In this document: in pieces, positions 1-9,301 of the stretch
Position numbering within the stretch: the stretch's first letter is position 1
Layout: every line of letters begins with the position of its first letter
Source: Bacillus shivajii
GTDB lineage: Bacteria; Bacillota; Bacilli; Bacillales; Salisediminibacteriaceae
DNA: 64,000 bases
Direction of reading: 5' to 3'
Assembly (NCBI RefSeq): GCF_020519665.1
Contig: NZ_CP084703.1
Span: 3,472,001 to 3,536,000, forward strand
Notes under the pieces: model-generated
Told to the model about the DNA's origin: nothing
Seen by the model: the letters and a program-made list of their open reading frames with translations, nothing else
Databases searched by the model: none
Translations under genes and position numbers: made by a program

Positions 1-42
1 TCTCCGATTATCAACCCAAGGGTTTGACAAAATGTTTTTCGT

Positions 43-1629
43 TTATAACTCAATCGGCGTTACATCGATAATATTAGCTACATGTTTTAGATCATCAATG
101 AAATCATGTTTTAAATGTTTGTCAACAGAAAGGAGCATAATCGCTTCTCCTCCTGGCTCTTTTCGGCCAACTTGCATTGTTGCAATATTAATGTCGCATT
201 CCCCTAAAAAGCTACCTACTTTACCGATCATACCTGGTTTATCATAATGACGAATAAATATCATATGACTGGTAGGAACAACATCGACACGATAATCATC
301 AACATTTACAAACTCGATGCCTAGCCCTTCAATTCTTGTACCAGAGATGCTTCTCATTTCTTCATTTGTTTTAACAGTAATTGTCATTAAGTTCGTGAAC
401 CCTTTATTTAATGTCGTTTTCTTTTCATTAATGACGATCTCTTTTTGCTCAGCAAGATGAAAGGCATTCACATCATTGATTTGGTGCCCTAGATGTTTTT
501 TTAACATCCCTTTTACTGTTATTCGGTTTAACAAATCCGTATTTATTTCTTTTAATTCCCCTGAATATTCAATAGCGATCTCTCGAATCGCTCCTTTAGC
601 AATTTGACTAAGGAATGAACCGATTTTTTCGGCAAGTGTATAATAAGGCTCTAACTTTTGGATCACTTCATAAGAGACGGAGGGCATATTGACTGGGTTT
701 TTTGCAGGCTTTCCACGGAGCATCTCTAAAACATCAAAACTTACATCGACTGCAACATTTTCTTGCGCTTCGAACGTACTTGCCCCTAAATGTGGTGTTG
801 CAATTACTTCAGGTAAATTTAATAGTTCATGGTTAATCACTGGTTCGTTCTCAAACACGTCTAAAGCGGCACCCGCAACCTTCCCAGTCGTAATCGCATG
901 ATACAAGGCTTCTTCATCTACTAATCCGCCTCGCGCACAATTTAATATGTAGACACCTTTTTTCATTTTTTCAAAGGCTGTTTGATTAATAAGGTGCTTC
1001 GTTTCTTTTAATAATGGCGTATGAATCGTTATAAAGTCTGCTTGTTTTAATACATCATCAATCGATCCACATGTTATTCCAAGTTTTTCAGCTTTTTCCT
1101 CTGTTAAAAACGGATCATAGGCAATGACATTCATCTGAAAACCTTTTGCACGCTTTGAAACTTCATTTCCGATTCTACCAAATCCGATTATCCCTAATGT
1201 CTTTTGATACAGTTCAACACCGACGTAAGCTTTCCTGTTCCATTCATTTTTCGTTAATGATTCGTATGATTGCGGAATTTTACGTGATGCTGCCATAAGC
1301 ATTGCCATCGTATGTTCAGCGGTAGAAATCGTGTTACCCATAGGAGCGTTTACAACAACAACACCATGTTCTGTTGCCGCATTTAAATCGACATTATCGA
1401 CCCCTACTCCTGCTCTACCAATTGCTTTAAGGTTTTTACCGGCTGCGATCAATTCACGATCGACTTCTGTTTGACTACGAACAAGAAGAGCATCGTACTT
1501 CCCAATACAGTTTAGTAATTCTTTCTTTGAAAGGTCGATCTTTTTATCTACGATAACATCTTCCGTTTCTAATAACGTGTTAATTCCATCGTCACTTATT
1601 GGGTCACTAATTAAAATATATAAAGTCAT
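43..1629 (-). CDS. serA: D-3-phosphoglycerate dehydrogenase
   Basis: Oxidises 3-phosphoglycerate to 3-phosphohydroxypyruvate with NAD, the first step of serine synthesis, in the cytoplasm. The 528-residue product has the long three-part form usual in Bacillus. Visible parts are the N-terminal half of the substrate domain (start MTLYILISDPI), the NAD-binding Rossmann segment with GIIGFGRIG near residue 150, the catalytic region ending in ATPHLGAST, an intervening ASB-type domain, and a C-terminal ACT domain (about 455-528, HYDKPGMIGKVG) that in relatives binds serine for feedback control. It lies 4 bases downstream of a class V aminotransferase read in the same direction, so the two are probably cotranscribed. 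Identity is secure. Confidence 0.97.
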   Translation of the reverse strand: MTLYILISDPISDDGINTLLETEDVIVDKKIDLSKKELLNCIGKYDALLVRSQTEVDRELIAAGKNLKAIGRAGVGVDNVDLNAATEHGVVVVNAPMGNTISTAEHTMAMLMAASRKIPQSYESLTKNEWNRKAYVGVELYQKTLGIIGFGRIGNEVSKRAKGFQMNVIAYDPFLTEEKAEKLGITCGSIDDVLKQADFITIHTPLLKETKHLINQTAFEKMKKGVYILNCARGGLVDEEALYHAITTGKVAGAALDVFENEPVINHELLNLPEVIATPHLGASTFEAQENVAVDVSFDVLEMLRGKPAKNPVNMPSVSYEVIQKLEPYYTLAEKIGSFLSQIAKGAIREIAIEYSGELKEINTDLLNRITVKGMLKKHLGHQINDVNAFHLAEQKEIVINEKKTTLNKGFTNLMTITVKTNEEMRSISGTRIEGLGIEFVNVDDYRVDVVPTSHMIFIRHYDKPGMIGKVGSFLGECDINIATMQVGRKEPGGEAIMLLSVDKHLKHDFIDDLKHVANIIDVTPIEL

Positions 1630-1633
1630 ATCG

Positions 1634-2791
1634 TTATTTTTCCCCTTTCAAATAAACGTCTTGAGCTGCTGCAGTTCCTCTCCCTAATTCGACATCTACG
1701 CCTGATGCTCGTAATCCAACTTCTAGCATGCTAATCGTTTGTAATACATCTGCAGGTGAGCAATAGCCCATATGACCAACACGAAATATTTCTCCTTTCA
1801 ACGATTGTTGTCCACCAGCTAATGTGAGTGAGAACTCTTTCTTTAAGAAGTTACGCAAATCGTCTGAAGAAAATAAAGTTGGCTTAACAGCAGTCACTGT
1901 TGGTGATGCATTACCGTCTGCCGTCAGTAACGGTAATCCTAACGCACGACAAGCGGACCTTGTCATTTCTTTCATAAGAAGATGTCTTTTATATACATTC
2001 TCAAGACCTTCTTCCTCTAATAAGTTTAACGACTGTTCTAGCCCATACAATAATGAAACGGCAGGGGTAAATGGAGTAGAGTGATCATTCATGCTTTTTC
2101 TATACTTTAAAAGATCAAGGTAAAAACGCGGCTGATCATTCAATTCGATTACTTTCCAAGAACGTTCGCTAATCGCAAGGAAAGCGAGGCCGGTAGGAAG
2201 CATCATTGCTTTTTGAGAGCCTGTAATAAAAAGGTCAACTCCCCAACAATCCATCTCTGTTTTCACCGCACCGATACACGATACCCCATCTACGATAAAT
2301 AAAGCCTCTGATGATTCGTGAATGACCTTTGCGATATCTGCAATCGGATTAAGTACACCTGTTGATGTCTCACAAAAGGTTGCAAATACGGCACGAATGT
2401 TATGGTTTTCCTCCATACATTCACGAACCTTTTCCAAGGGAACAGCTTGCCCCCAAGGAACATCGATACGATGAACATATATGTGGTACTGTTCGCAAAT
2501 TTTTGCGAAGCGGTCGCCAAATGCCCCTGTCACTAACACCAGTACTTCATCTCCTGGCTTTACTACATTAACCACAGCTGCTTCAAGACCAGACGTTCCA
2601 CTTCCTGCGATTGTGAGAACTTCTTGCTCTGTTCCAAAAATAGGTTTTAACCTTGGTACGAGATTTGAAAATATCTCCTTAAAACCGGAGCTTCGATGGC
2701 CGATCATCGGTTTTGTCATTGCTCGTTGAACACTTGGTGGAATCGGAGTCGGACCAGGTACCCTTAAAAAATCTTGATCTTTTAACAACAT
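1634..2791 (-). CDS. Class V PLP aminotransferase (alanine-glyoxylate / serine type)
   Basis: A 385-residue fold-type I PLP enzyme of the small class V aminotransferase family (alanine-glyoxylate, serine-pyruvate and SerC-like members). Recognisable features are the N-terminal PGPTPIPPSV, the GSGTSGLEAAV cofactor phosphate-binding segment near residue 65, the VDGVSCIG strand with its cofactor-contacting Asp, and the PLP lysine in GSQKAMMLPTGLAF near residue 195. The gene ends 4 bases before serA, which suggests it works in serine/glycine metabolism, either as a substitute phosphoserine transaminase or as a serine-glyoxylate type enzyme. The substrate cannot be fixed from sequence, so no symbol is given. 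Confidence 0.9.
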   Translation of the reverse strand: MLLKDQDFLRVPGPTPIPPSVQRAMTKPMIGHRSSGFKEIFSNLVPRLKPIFGTEQEVLTIAGSGTSGLEAAVVNVVKPGDEVLVLVTGAFGDRFAKICEQYHIYVHRIDVPWGQAVPLEKVRECMEENHNIRAVFATFCETSTGVLNPIADIAKVIHESSEALFIVDGVSCIGAVKTEMDCWGVDLFITGSQKAMMLPTGLAFLAISERSWKVIELNDQPRFYLDLLKYRKSMNDHSTPFTPAVSLLYGLEQSLNLLEEEGLENVYKRHLLMKEMTRSACRALGLPLLTADGNASPTVTAVKPTLFSSDDLRNFLKKEFSLTLAGGQQSLKGEIFRVGHMGYCSPADVLQTISMLEVGLRASGVDVELGRGTAAAQDVYLKGEK

Positions 2792-2818
2792 ACAACCTCT
2801 CCCTCTTTAAATATCGAT

Positions 2819-3829
2819 TTATAATAAATGTATTCTAGCTCTTTCGCACTCTTTTATGATTTTATCGGACCATACAGAAGCTTGAACTTCACCGATATGC
2901 GCTTTTCTTAGTAAAAATAAACATACTCTTGATTGGCCAATCCCTCCACCGACTGTATAAGGCAGCTCTTCATCACGCACCATTTTGTGATACTCTAAAT
3001 TAAGTCTTTGTTCGCACTTCGCTTTTTTAAGCTGACTTAATAAAGCATCTTTATCAACCCTGATCCCCATTGAGGACACTTCGATCGCTCTATTTAAAAC
3101 TGGATACCATAAAACAATGTCACCGTTTAAATACCAATCGTCATAGTCTGGTGACCTTTCGTCATGCTTTGTCCCCGACTTTAACTCATCACCGATTTGA
3201 GAAATAAAAACAGCTTTTTTTTCTTCAGCAATCTTGTTCTCTCGTTCTTTTGGTGAAAGGTTCGGATATCTGTCTTCTAATTCTTGTGTTGTAATAAAGC
3301 TAATTTCCTCCGGTAAAATCTCACCAAGAAAAGGATAAAGTTCATTTAGGTAACGTTCTGTATCTTTAAAAACTTGATAAACGTCTTTTACCGTTTTTTG
3401 AAGATATTTTTCACTTTTATCTCTTTTTGCAATAACTTTTTCCCAATCCCACTGATCAACGTATATGGAATGAAGGTTACTCAACTCTTCCTCTGCTCGA
3501 ATCGCATTCATGTTTGTATATATACCTTCGCCATATGTAAAGTCATACCTTTTTAATGCCATCCTTTTCCATTTTGCTAACGAATGAATGATTTCTACAT
3601 TTGTATTTTCTGCTTCTTTCACTGTGAAAGTAACCGGCTTTTCAACACCAGCAAGGTTATCATTTAATCCCGTATCCGGTTTTAAAAACAATGGTGCAGA
3701 AACTTTTGTTAAGTGTAAATGTTCACTTAGTTTTTTCTCAAATTGATCTTTGACAAAATGAAGGGCTTTTTCTGTTTCTTTCATACCTAACTTCGGTTCA
3801 TAATCTGGCGGAATAATGACTGTTGACAT
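2819..3829 (-). CDS. asnA: Aspartate--ammonia ligase (asparagine synthetase A)
   Basis: Makes asparagine from aspartate, ammonia and ATP. The 336-residue length is typical of AsnA, a paralogue of class II aminoacyl-tRNA synthetases. Segments that identify it are VSAPLFLKPDTGLNDNLAG near residue 45, LHSIYVDQWDWEKV near 120 and the class II motif-3-like GGGIGQSRVCLFLL near 295. It is preceded by a T-box leader with a terminator (3901-4136), so expression should depend on uncharged tRNA, most likely tRNA-Asn. It sits 28 bases upstream of the aminotransferase-serA pair and could be read together with it, since no terminator is visible between them. Confidence 0.97.
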   Translation of the reverse strand: MSTVIIPPDYEPKLGMKETEKALHFVKDQFEKKLSEHLHLTKVSAPLFLKPDTGLNDNLAGVEKPVTFTVKEAENTNVEIIHSLAKWKRMALKRYDFTYGEGIYTNMNAIRAEEELSNLHSIYVDQWDWEKVIAKRDKSEKYLQKTVKDVYQVFKDTERYLNELYPFLGEILPEEISFITTQELEDRYPNLSPKERENKIAEEKKAVFISQIGDELKSGTKHDERSPDYDDWYLNGDIVLWYPVLNRAIEVSSMGIRVDKDALLSQLKKAKCEQRLNLEYHKMVRDEELPYTVGGGIGQSRVCLFLLRKAHIGEVQASVWSDKIIKECERARIHLL

Positions 3830-3900
3830 TCCTTATCTCTCCTTTTTATTCATTCAGTTTACATTCAATATTGTTAGAAAATGACAATCCAGTGAAAATA

Positions 3901-4136
3901 AAAAAAACTTGCAAACCCCTACGTTGTATAGGGGCGCAAGTTTTTGATGCGCGGTACCACCCTGAATTCACCATATTTATGGCCTTCATTACATGCGTAA
4001 CGTGCATCGTCCGTACAGAGCTACTCCTCGTTCACCCTGTCTACTCCAAAGTGTTATTCATTGTGTGGTAATACTAGTTCACAGCAGCCACTAGCTCTCT
4101 GAAATTCCGCTCACAATGAACAGATCTTCTTCCTCG
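3901..4136 (-). promoter_or_regulatory. T-box riboswitch leader of asnA
   Basis: On the minus strand the canonical T-box AGGGTGGTACCGCGC lies at 3963-3949. It is followed by a terminator (AACTTGC-GCCCCTA, loop, TAGGGG, GCAAGTT, then a T-run at 3946-3901). Upstream, the AGAGAGC segment of stem I and a GGCTGCTGTG distal loop-like stretch are visible near 4105-4080. A plausible specifier triplet AAC (Asn), followed by the usual purine, is at 4055-4053. A TATAAT -10 hexamer is at 4148-4143, which puts the transcript start near 4136. Asparagine as the sensed amino acid is inferred from the triplet and the gene served. Confidence 0.93.
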
Positions 4137-4142
4137 TATTTA

Positions 4143-4148
4143 ATTATA
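4143..4148 (-). promoter_or_regulatory. -10 element of the asnA T-box promoter
   Basis: A perfect TATAAT on the minus strand lies directly before the T-box leader. The -35 region is not clear. Confidence 0.55.
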
Positions 4149-4365
4149 GATATTTTAAGTTAAAAAACTTATCACGTTGTTATTTTGAAATGAAAAGCGT
4201 TATTCCATACATCTCTTTTTATTTTTTTAATCACTTCATACGCTTTATCGCGATAATGCTTTTAAGCATCGTCGTTATAATTGGTAACAATCATATTAAA
4301 ACCGAGACATAAAGTCAAGGGGATTTTAATATGTTTTTTTCAAACAATCTGACAATTTCAATGTG

Positions 4366-4938
4366 TTAAGCCTTCACATATTTTTTTATTAACATTTCAT
4401 CAATGCCTTGTTTCTTCCCTCTTTTTGCAAGACGATCGAGAACAAATTTTTGGACGATTTTCGGCACTTGTACGATTCTTGAATCTTGCATGTCTAAGAC
4501 AATTGCTGTATACATTTTGCTCTTTAGCATCCCCTTCTCGTCTACTTCACCGTCTTCAATAAGGCCATAAATGATTCGCATCGACGTTTCAAAGTGATGC
4601 GCAGGTGTTAGTTTCACTCGGAAAGTGACAGGACGTTCGTTTGAGGCGTTTAAAAACATATGGTGAGTTTTTTTCGGAACGGTTAATAATTCACCAGCCG
4701 TAAGTATTCGTTCTTCCTCACCAATGATAAGCTTCAACTCACCGTCAATAACTTCAAACTCTTCTTCGAAAGAACGGTGATAATGAAGTGGTGGACCTTC
4801 ACCTTTTGGTGGCAAATAAACTTCAATATATTCGTACTCTCCTCTAGTATCTTCACTCGATTTTAAAAAGGTGATTTCTTCTCCTGTCAGTTTATGTGTA
4901 ATCGTTTTTGACTGATTACTCGTTGTCACATTTCTCAC
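4366..4938 (-). CDS. Cupin-domain protein
   Basis: A 190-residue soluble protein with a cupin_2 barrel in its N-terminal two thirds. Motif 1 is GPPLHYHRSFEEEFEVIDGE near residues 48-67 (metal-ligand His-x-His plus Glu). Motif 2 lies in the LTVPKKTHHMFLNAS segment near 86-100. The last 70 residues are helical and basic. Cupins of this kind include small-molecule dioxygenases, isomerases and sensors, and nothing here identifies the substrate. It is monocistronic, divergent from the small exported protein gene after the repeat region, and 227 bases upstream of the asnA leader. Confidence 0.75.
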   Translation of the reverse strand: MRNVTTSNQSKTITHKLTGEEITFLKSSEDTRGEYEYIEVYLPPKGEGPPLHYHRSFEEEFEVIDGELKLIIGEEERILTAGELLTVPKKTHHMFLNASNERPVTFRVKLTPAHHFETSMRIIYGLIEDGEVDEKGMLKSKMYTAIVLDMQDSRIVQVPKIVQKFVLDRLAKRGKKQGIDEMLIKKYVKA

Positions 4939-5250
4939 TCCTAATCGGTTCGTTATTTAAGTCATTCTTATGCAAAAAAACAAACCAAAAGACCTAATGG
5001 AGTGAAAGCGAGTTGGTAATGATATATCAACACTATTATCACGGATACAGGAATAAGAAATATGCAGAGATTGTGAAGAAAAAACTTAAGCTAAAAGGTA
5101 GAAACATTAAATAAAAAAGTGTTAATTTTTAGTATATGAATCAATTTCATCATTCCGTTTTTTGTGCAATGAAACGAATGATATTATAAATTTATCATTA
5201 AGTGTACGTTTATTTTGAAGTGATCGTAACGAAAGGCGGCGACTCCCAGA

Positions 5251-5402
5251 GGAGCAACGACGAGCAATACTTCTTCGAACTGCTTCGAGCTGCGACGAGT
5301 AACCGCAGGAGCAACGACGAGCAATACTTCTTCGAACTGCTCCGAGCTGCGACGAGTAACCGCAGGAACACTGTTTATCTGCGACGAGTAATCGCAGGAA
5401 CA
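5251..5402. repeat. 57-bp tandem repeat with GCGACGAGTAACCGCAGGAG core
   Basis: Two near-identical 57-bp units start at 5251 and 5308 (GGAGCAACGACGAGCAATAC ...). A shortened third unit starts at 5365. The core GCGACGAGTAACCGCAGGA recurs at 5292, 5349 and, with one change, 5381. The same core appears 40 kb away at 45955 and 46010 beside the tRNA, so this is a dispersed family and not a local accident. Confidence 0.85.
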
Positions 5403-5454
5403 ACGAGCTGAAGATCCACTTAGGCGAAGAGTAATCAAGCCTAAGTTAGCTGAA

Positions 5455-5560
5455 GACAAGCCCTCGGGCAAAGTAGACACCATGAGTGCAAGCTTCGTGC
5501 AGCAGGAATGGATGTCGCACTTGTACTCGGAGTGGTGAAAGCGTCCGTCTGAAGTGAAGT
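5455..5560 (-). repeat. Dispersed intergenic repeat (CACAAGTGCGACATCC family), copy 1
   Basis: The minus strand reads CGCTTTCACC...GAGTACAAGTGCGACATCC...GGTGTCTACTTTGCCCGAGGGC. The same ordered words occur on the plus strand at about 9570-9725 and three times at 38609-38809. Function is unknown; repeats of this kind are common between genes in Bacillaceae. Confidence 0.75.
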
Positions 5561-5714
5561 TCACACTCACATTTTGAATTTCCCATCTTGTTTTGAGTTA
5601 TGAAATTGATTCATATAATTAAGTATTTTAAAGGTTGCAATAACTTATCAAGAATAAAATTTGAAACCGACTCTACTTAGAGAAAATTCGGTTTTTGGTA
5701 GATGGAGTGGTTAG

Positions 5715-6254
5715 ATGAAAAAATATACGATTTTATTGTTAGTTAGTATCTTAGTAGTTGGTATGCTAGGTTCTGTGTATTTTATAAACGAGGCTCGAAC
5801 TGCTAGTAAGGTTCAAGGAAAAGGAGCTTATGTTCCTTCAATAGAAGCTGGAGATGTATCAATAGAGGTCGATACCGATACGATATGCTGGGGCGTGGAC
5901 GATTGTATGAATGATATGGGAGGTAACGGGAACCAATACAATGAAAGAGAACCGAATCATCATATTGTTACCTCAGGTGAGACTTTAAAAATTAATTATA
6001 ACGATAAGCCATTACCAAATACAATCACCTTAGAAGTTGAAGAATTACCTGATTATCAAGAACGGTGGAGTTATATTCAACGAGATGATTTTCCTTTATT
6101 TAATTATTATCTCATGCTTCGTAGTGAACCGAGTTATATAGAACTTCCTAATGAACCAGGGACTTATACTTACAATATGCTTGTTAGCTGGCATGGAAAT
6201 AAGGCATCAATCCAAGGAAGAGCAAACTACCGTTTCAGTATTACAGTTGAATGA
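5715..6254 (+). CDS. Small exported or membrane-anchored protein of unknown function
   Basis: The 179-residue product starts with a basic MKK and a hydrophobic stretch (about residues 4-24) typical of a signal peptide or uncleaved anchor, with no lipobox cysteine. The rest is acidic and contains one Cys pair (CWGVDDC near residue 58) that could form a disulfide outside the cell. The second half alternates polar and hydrophobic residues as in an Ig-like beta sandwich. The start is supported by GGAG seven bases upstream of ATG. I do not recognise a family. It stands alone between the repeat region and a convergent large gene. Confidence 0.65.
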   Translation: MKKYTILLLVSILVVGMLGSVYFINEARTASKVQGKGAYVPSIEAGDVSIEVDTDTICWGVDDCMNDMGGNGNQYNEREPNHHIVTSGETLKINYNDKPLPNTITLEVEELPDYQERWSYIQRDDFPLFNYYLMLRSEPSYIELPNEPGTYTYNMLVSWHGNKASIQGRANYRFSITVE

Positions 6255-6320
6255 TCGTTTCGCTCTATATCTTTTGGTGAAACTAAAAAAACCCGCCAAT
6301 ACAAAATATTTTAGCCAAAT

Positions 6321-6363
6321 AAAAAGACGTAACTCCTCGTCTAAGCGAAAAGTTACGCCGTTT
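6321..6363 (-). terminator. Hairpin terminator of the AACTC/GAGTT palindrome family, copy 1
   Basis: GACGTAACT pairs imperfectly with AAGTTACGCC, flanked by an A-run at 6321 that becomes a T-run on the minus strand. It lies 215 bases past the end of the convergent 907-residue gene and can serve either side. Related hairpins occur at 9817, 29512 and 45579. Confidence 0.6.
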
Positions 6364-6577
6364 GAGTGAATTTATAATCGAGAAAGAGAAATGATGTCAC
6401 ATCTAACAATTATAAAAAACAGGAATGATGATTATCTTTTTTCTCATTTGTATCACTAAAGGTACCCTGAAAATTCCGCGATATGCCACACAAAAAAATC
6501 GTCAACCTTTGTTATCGTTTATTATTGATAAATAATAAGTAATAGCTGTGCAACAAATAAGCTTTCAGCGCCTTCAG

Positions 6578-9301
6578 TTAATAAATGACATTAGGATCAT
6601 TCTCGCTTGTTTTCTTCATAATTTCACATTGCAAAAGCCTAACTTCAAATATCTTCATAGGGTCATAGAAAAGGTGTGGGTTTTCCTTCATTATTTCAAG
6701 CTTCCTTTTTACAGAATCCCTTTCAGATTCAGCTTCTGTAATACTTCTGTTTAATTGCTCGAAAGGCTCTTCAAAAAATATAGAAACATCTGCTTTTAAA
6801 GCTTTCTCAAACAGGTCAAATTCTAAAAAGAATTTATGAATAATTGAATGAGTAACATCTTCATAGTCACTATTTTCTACATGTTTTTTATATTGGCTAA
6901 ACAGCATATTGTTATTGTGCTGTATATTTCCAAATAGTTTTCCTGCACTTTTCAGCAACAATTGTGTTGGCTTCTGACGATTCATAATATTTTCCTGACC
7001 AATTTCAATTCTATGTGTAAATCGATTAATATCTCTACGCCAGTCAGAAATGGTTTGAAAGTCACAATTCAACTTGATTTTATTTTGTTCATATAATGCA
7101 TTTAATGACTCGCTCGTTTCATCAAGATATTGTTGGGTTTCGCGAAGTTCGTTTTCCGAATCATTAAGCCATTGCTGTAGATTATCACTTAACTTCGGCA
7201 TAATCTGTTCCTCTAGATATCCCTTTATTTTTTTATTCATTACGTCATTTAGTTCATCATGCAACACTCGGAAATCACTGTCTTCTTTAATCTCCTCTGC
7301 ACATTCTCGCAACAGTTTAGGAAGGTCTTTTCTCACGTCATGCTTTGCGCCTTCTTTAACCGCTCTATAAGATTCGGTAATCGTACGCACCTTTTCATGT
7401 TCCGTATCATTGAGAGTGTTCACTAGAGCTTTTAGCCTACCGATGATATCCTCATTAAAAACGACATTTTCATTACACGAATCCTCCATTGCCGTTCGTT
7501 TCGTCATTAATTCCGATAAAACAAGACGAATTAAAGATAAAGCTCTAGTAGTTTTCTGCTCTACATGGTGAGATTCTTTATGAATAGATACTCTTTCATT
7601 TAAAAATTTTACTAAGCTTTCCGCTTGTGCACCATCTTTACTAAAAGAGGAGTAAGAAATTACTTTTGCTTCCGGGAATAATTGATTTATTTTGGAACGA
7701 GCTTCCTGTAAGCCCCTTTTCTCCATAGGTGTTCCATCCGCATCGTGCAAGAGGAAATGTACCTTTAAATCAGGAGCTCGCTCATAAATTTCGAGCAGAA
7801 CCTGTAATTCCTCCTCCTGAAACGCATGACGTGTATCAATGATATAAAGTAACCCATCCACTAAGTTTAAATAATCATATGGTGTATGTTCCTGCTGGAT
7901 GTTCTCAATGATTTTTGGAGAACTGATCAACGAACAGTCCAGTTGCTGTAAAATTGGTGACTGCCATTCAAGCTCTAGTAAAGCATCCTCTTTAAGATTT
8001 GAAATATCATGAACGATTTTATTTCCTTCTTCAGTAACTTCAATTAATTCTCTCGTCTCTGACGGTTTAATAAACATTGTTGCAGGTTCTTCACCTACTA
8101 ATTCCTCCTGAAGGATCGAATTTATGACAGATGACTTTCCACTTCCGACTGTTCCCGTTACCAGCATGAATTTCTTATTCAAATCTGCAAATCTTGAAAC
8201 GACCCACCTTGTCTTTTCACCCATTTGCAACTGATTCGATTCCGCCCAAGTTAATAAGCTCTGCAATAGATCAAGCGTTTCATTCATCGTCGCTTCATCA
8301 TGATTAAAATCAAACAACACTCTCTCTGACTCTTTCAAAGTATCTCCATTTAGTGAGGCAGGAAAATATTCATTCCACGCCATAATTGCAGCTGCCGGAA
8401 ATAAGCCACTCTTTTCATTTGTGAAATTTAACCAGTTACTTAATAAGCTTGGAACAACCGTTTCTAATTGTGAAAGTAAATATTCGCCGCTCATTAATTC
8501 GAGATAACATTCGTAGTGGATAACCGATAAATCATACCGAGAGTTCCCTCTTGCTTCACCGATCTCTGAAAAAAGTATGTTAGCAGTATGAACCCAAGCT
8601 AGCACTGTATCCCTTTTCTTATAATTATTCCAGAGGGCCTTAGTAATCTGTGAAAACATCCGCTCATCTACTTCGTACACGACCTTGAGTATTTCTTGAA
8701 AATAACTAGGTGGAAAGTCTTTCGTATATCCTTTATCAATATACCCTTTAAGAACATCAAACCATTTTACAGATGCTGTACGTATACTCTCACTGACAGC
8801 TAATTCAACTGCACGTTGGTCGTCTTCCTGGTCTTCATAAAAAGTGCGCGCAAGCTCTGTTACATCAGGATAATCCGGATCAATTGAAATGGCTTTATGA
8901 ATATATTGATAGACGCGTTCAAGATTATTTTTATCGCTATATAGAGAGACTAATTGTAATGAGGTCTCAACAGAGAGCACAGTACTATCTGTTTCTATCG
9001 ATGTATACACTTTTTCTGCCTCATTTAACCAGCCAAGTTCATAATAAGCATCTCCAATATTTTTTTTAGCCCATGCTTTTAAATCGTTGTTTACATTCTC
9101 CCATTTATAAATCGCCGCTTCTAGATCTTTGTTATGATAATATACTTCTCCTTGCGCAAAACGGATAGCAGGTAGGTCAGCCTCATCTTTTTTTTGTTCT
9201 GTAAAGAAGGCTTCACCTAGTACTTGAAGTGGCTGTCTGTTTTCGTTTTCTTCCATATATGTTTTGTAAAACACCTTTTGTATTAATTGATCTTCATTCA
9301 T
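6578..9301 (-). CDS. TPR protein fused to a dynamin-like GTPase
   Basis: This 907-residue soluble protein has three parts. Residues about 45-170 form TPR-like helical repeats (WAKKNIGDAYYELGWLNEAEKVYTSI is one clear unit). A P-loop GTVGSGKSS follows with its lysine at residue 389, leading a GTPase-like domain; VDGLLYIIDTRHAF and a degenerate HDAD in the NKxD position look like dynamin-superfamily members rather than Ras-like ones. The last 300 residues are long charged helices (coiled coil), as expected for a dynamin stalk. No membrane segment is predicted. Bacterial dynamin-like proteins act in membrane remodelling and, for DynA, in phage resistance; the role here is unknown. It stands alone, with repeats on both sides. 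Confidence 0.75.
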   Translation of the reverse strand: MNEDQLIQKVFYKTYMEENENRQPLQVLGEAFFTEQKKDEADLPAIRFAQGEVYYHNKDLEAAIYKWENVNNDLKAWAKKNIGDAYYELGWLNEAEKVYTSIETDSTVLSVETSLQLVSLYSDKNNLERVYQYIHKAISIDPDYPDVTELARTFYEDQEDDQRAVELAVSESIRTASVKWFDVLKGYIDKGYTKDFPPSYFQEILKVVYEVDERMFSQITKALWNNYKKRDTVLAWVHTANILFSEIGEARGNSRYDLSVIHYECYLELMSGEYLLSQLETVVPSLLSNWLNFTNEKSGLFPAAAIMAWNEYFPASLNGDTLKESERVLFDFNHDEATMNETLDLLQSLLTWAESNQLQMGEKTRWVVSRFADLNKKFMLVTGTVGSGKSSVINSILQEELVGEEPATMFIKPSETRELIEVTEEGNKIVHDISNLKEDALLELEWQSPILQQLDCSLISSPKIIENIQQEHTPYDYLNLVDGLLYIIDTRHAFQEEELQVLLEIYERAPDLKVHFLLHDADGTPMEKRGLQEARSKINQLFPEAKVISYSSFSKDGAQAESLVKFLNERVSIHKESHHVEQKTTRALSLIRLVLSELMTKRTAMEDSCNENVVFNEDIIGRLKALVNTLNDTEHEKVRTITESYRAVKEGAKHDVRKDLPKLLRECAEEIKEDSDFRVLHDELNDVMNKKIKGYLEEQIMPKLSDNLQQWLNDSENELRETQQYLDETSESLNALYEQNKIKLNCDFQTISDWRRDINRFTHRIEIGQENIMNRQKPTQLLLKSAGKLFGNIQHNNNMLFSQYKKHVENSDYEDVTHSIIHKFFLEFDLFEKALKADVSIFFEEPFEQLNRSITEAESERDSVKRKLEIMKENPHLFYDPMKIFEVRLLQCEIMKKTSENDPNVIY

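Larger units (their letters stand above)
4939..5714. other. Long intergenic region with repeats
   Basis: There is no convincing gene here. The region holds a 57-bp tandem repeat (5251-5400) and a GC-richer dispersed repeat read on the minus strand (5455-5560). The open frames crossing the repeats exist only because of their biased composition. Confidence 0.7.

Noticed and set aside
5122-5570. Open frames across the 57-bp repeat region
   Set aside because: They lack ribosome binding sites, their products are repeats of short low-complexity segments, and overlapping frames on both strands are open equally, as expected from the base composition of the repeat.
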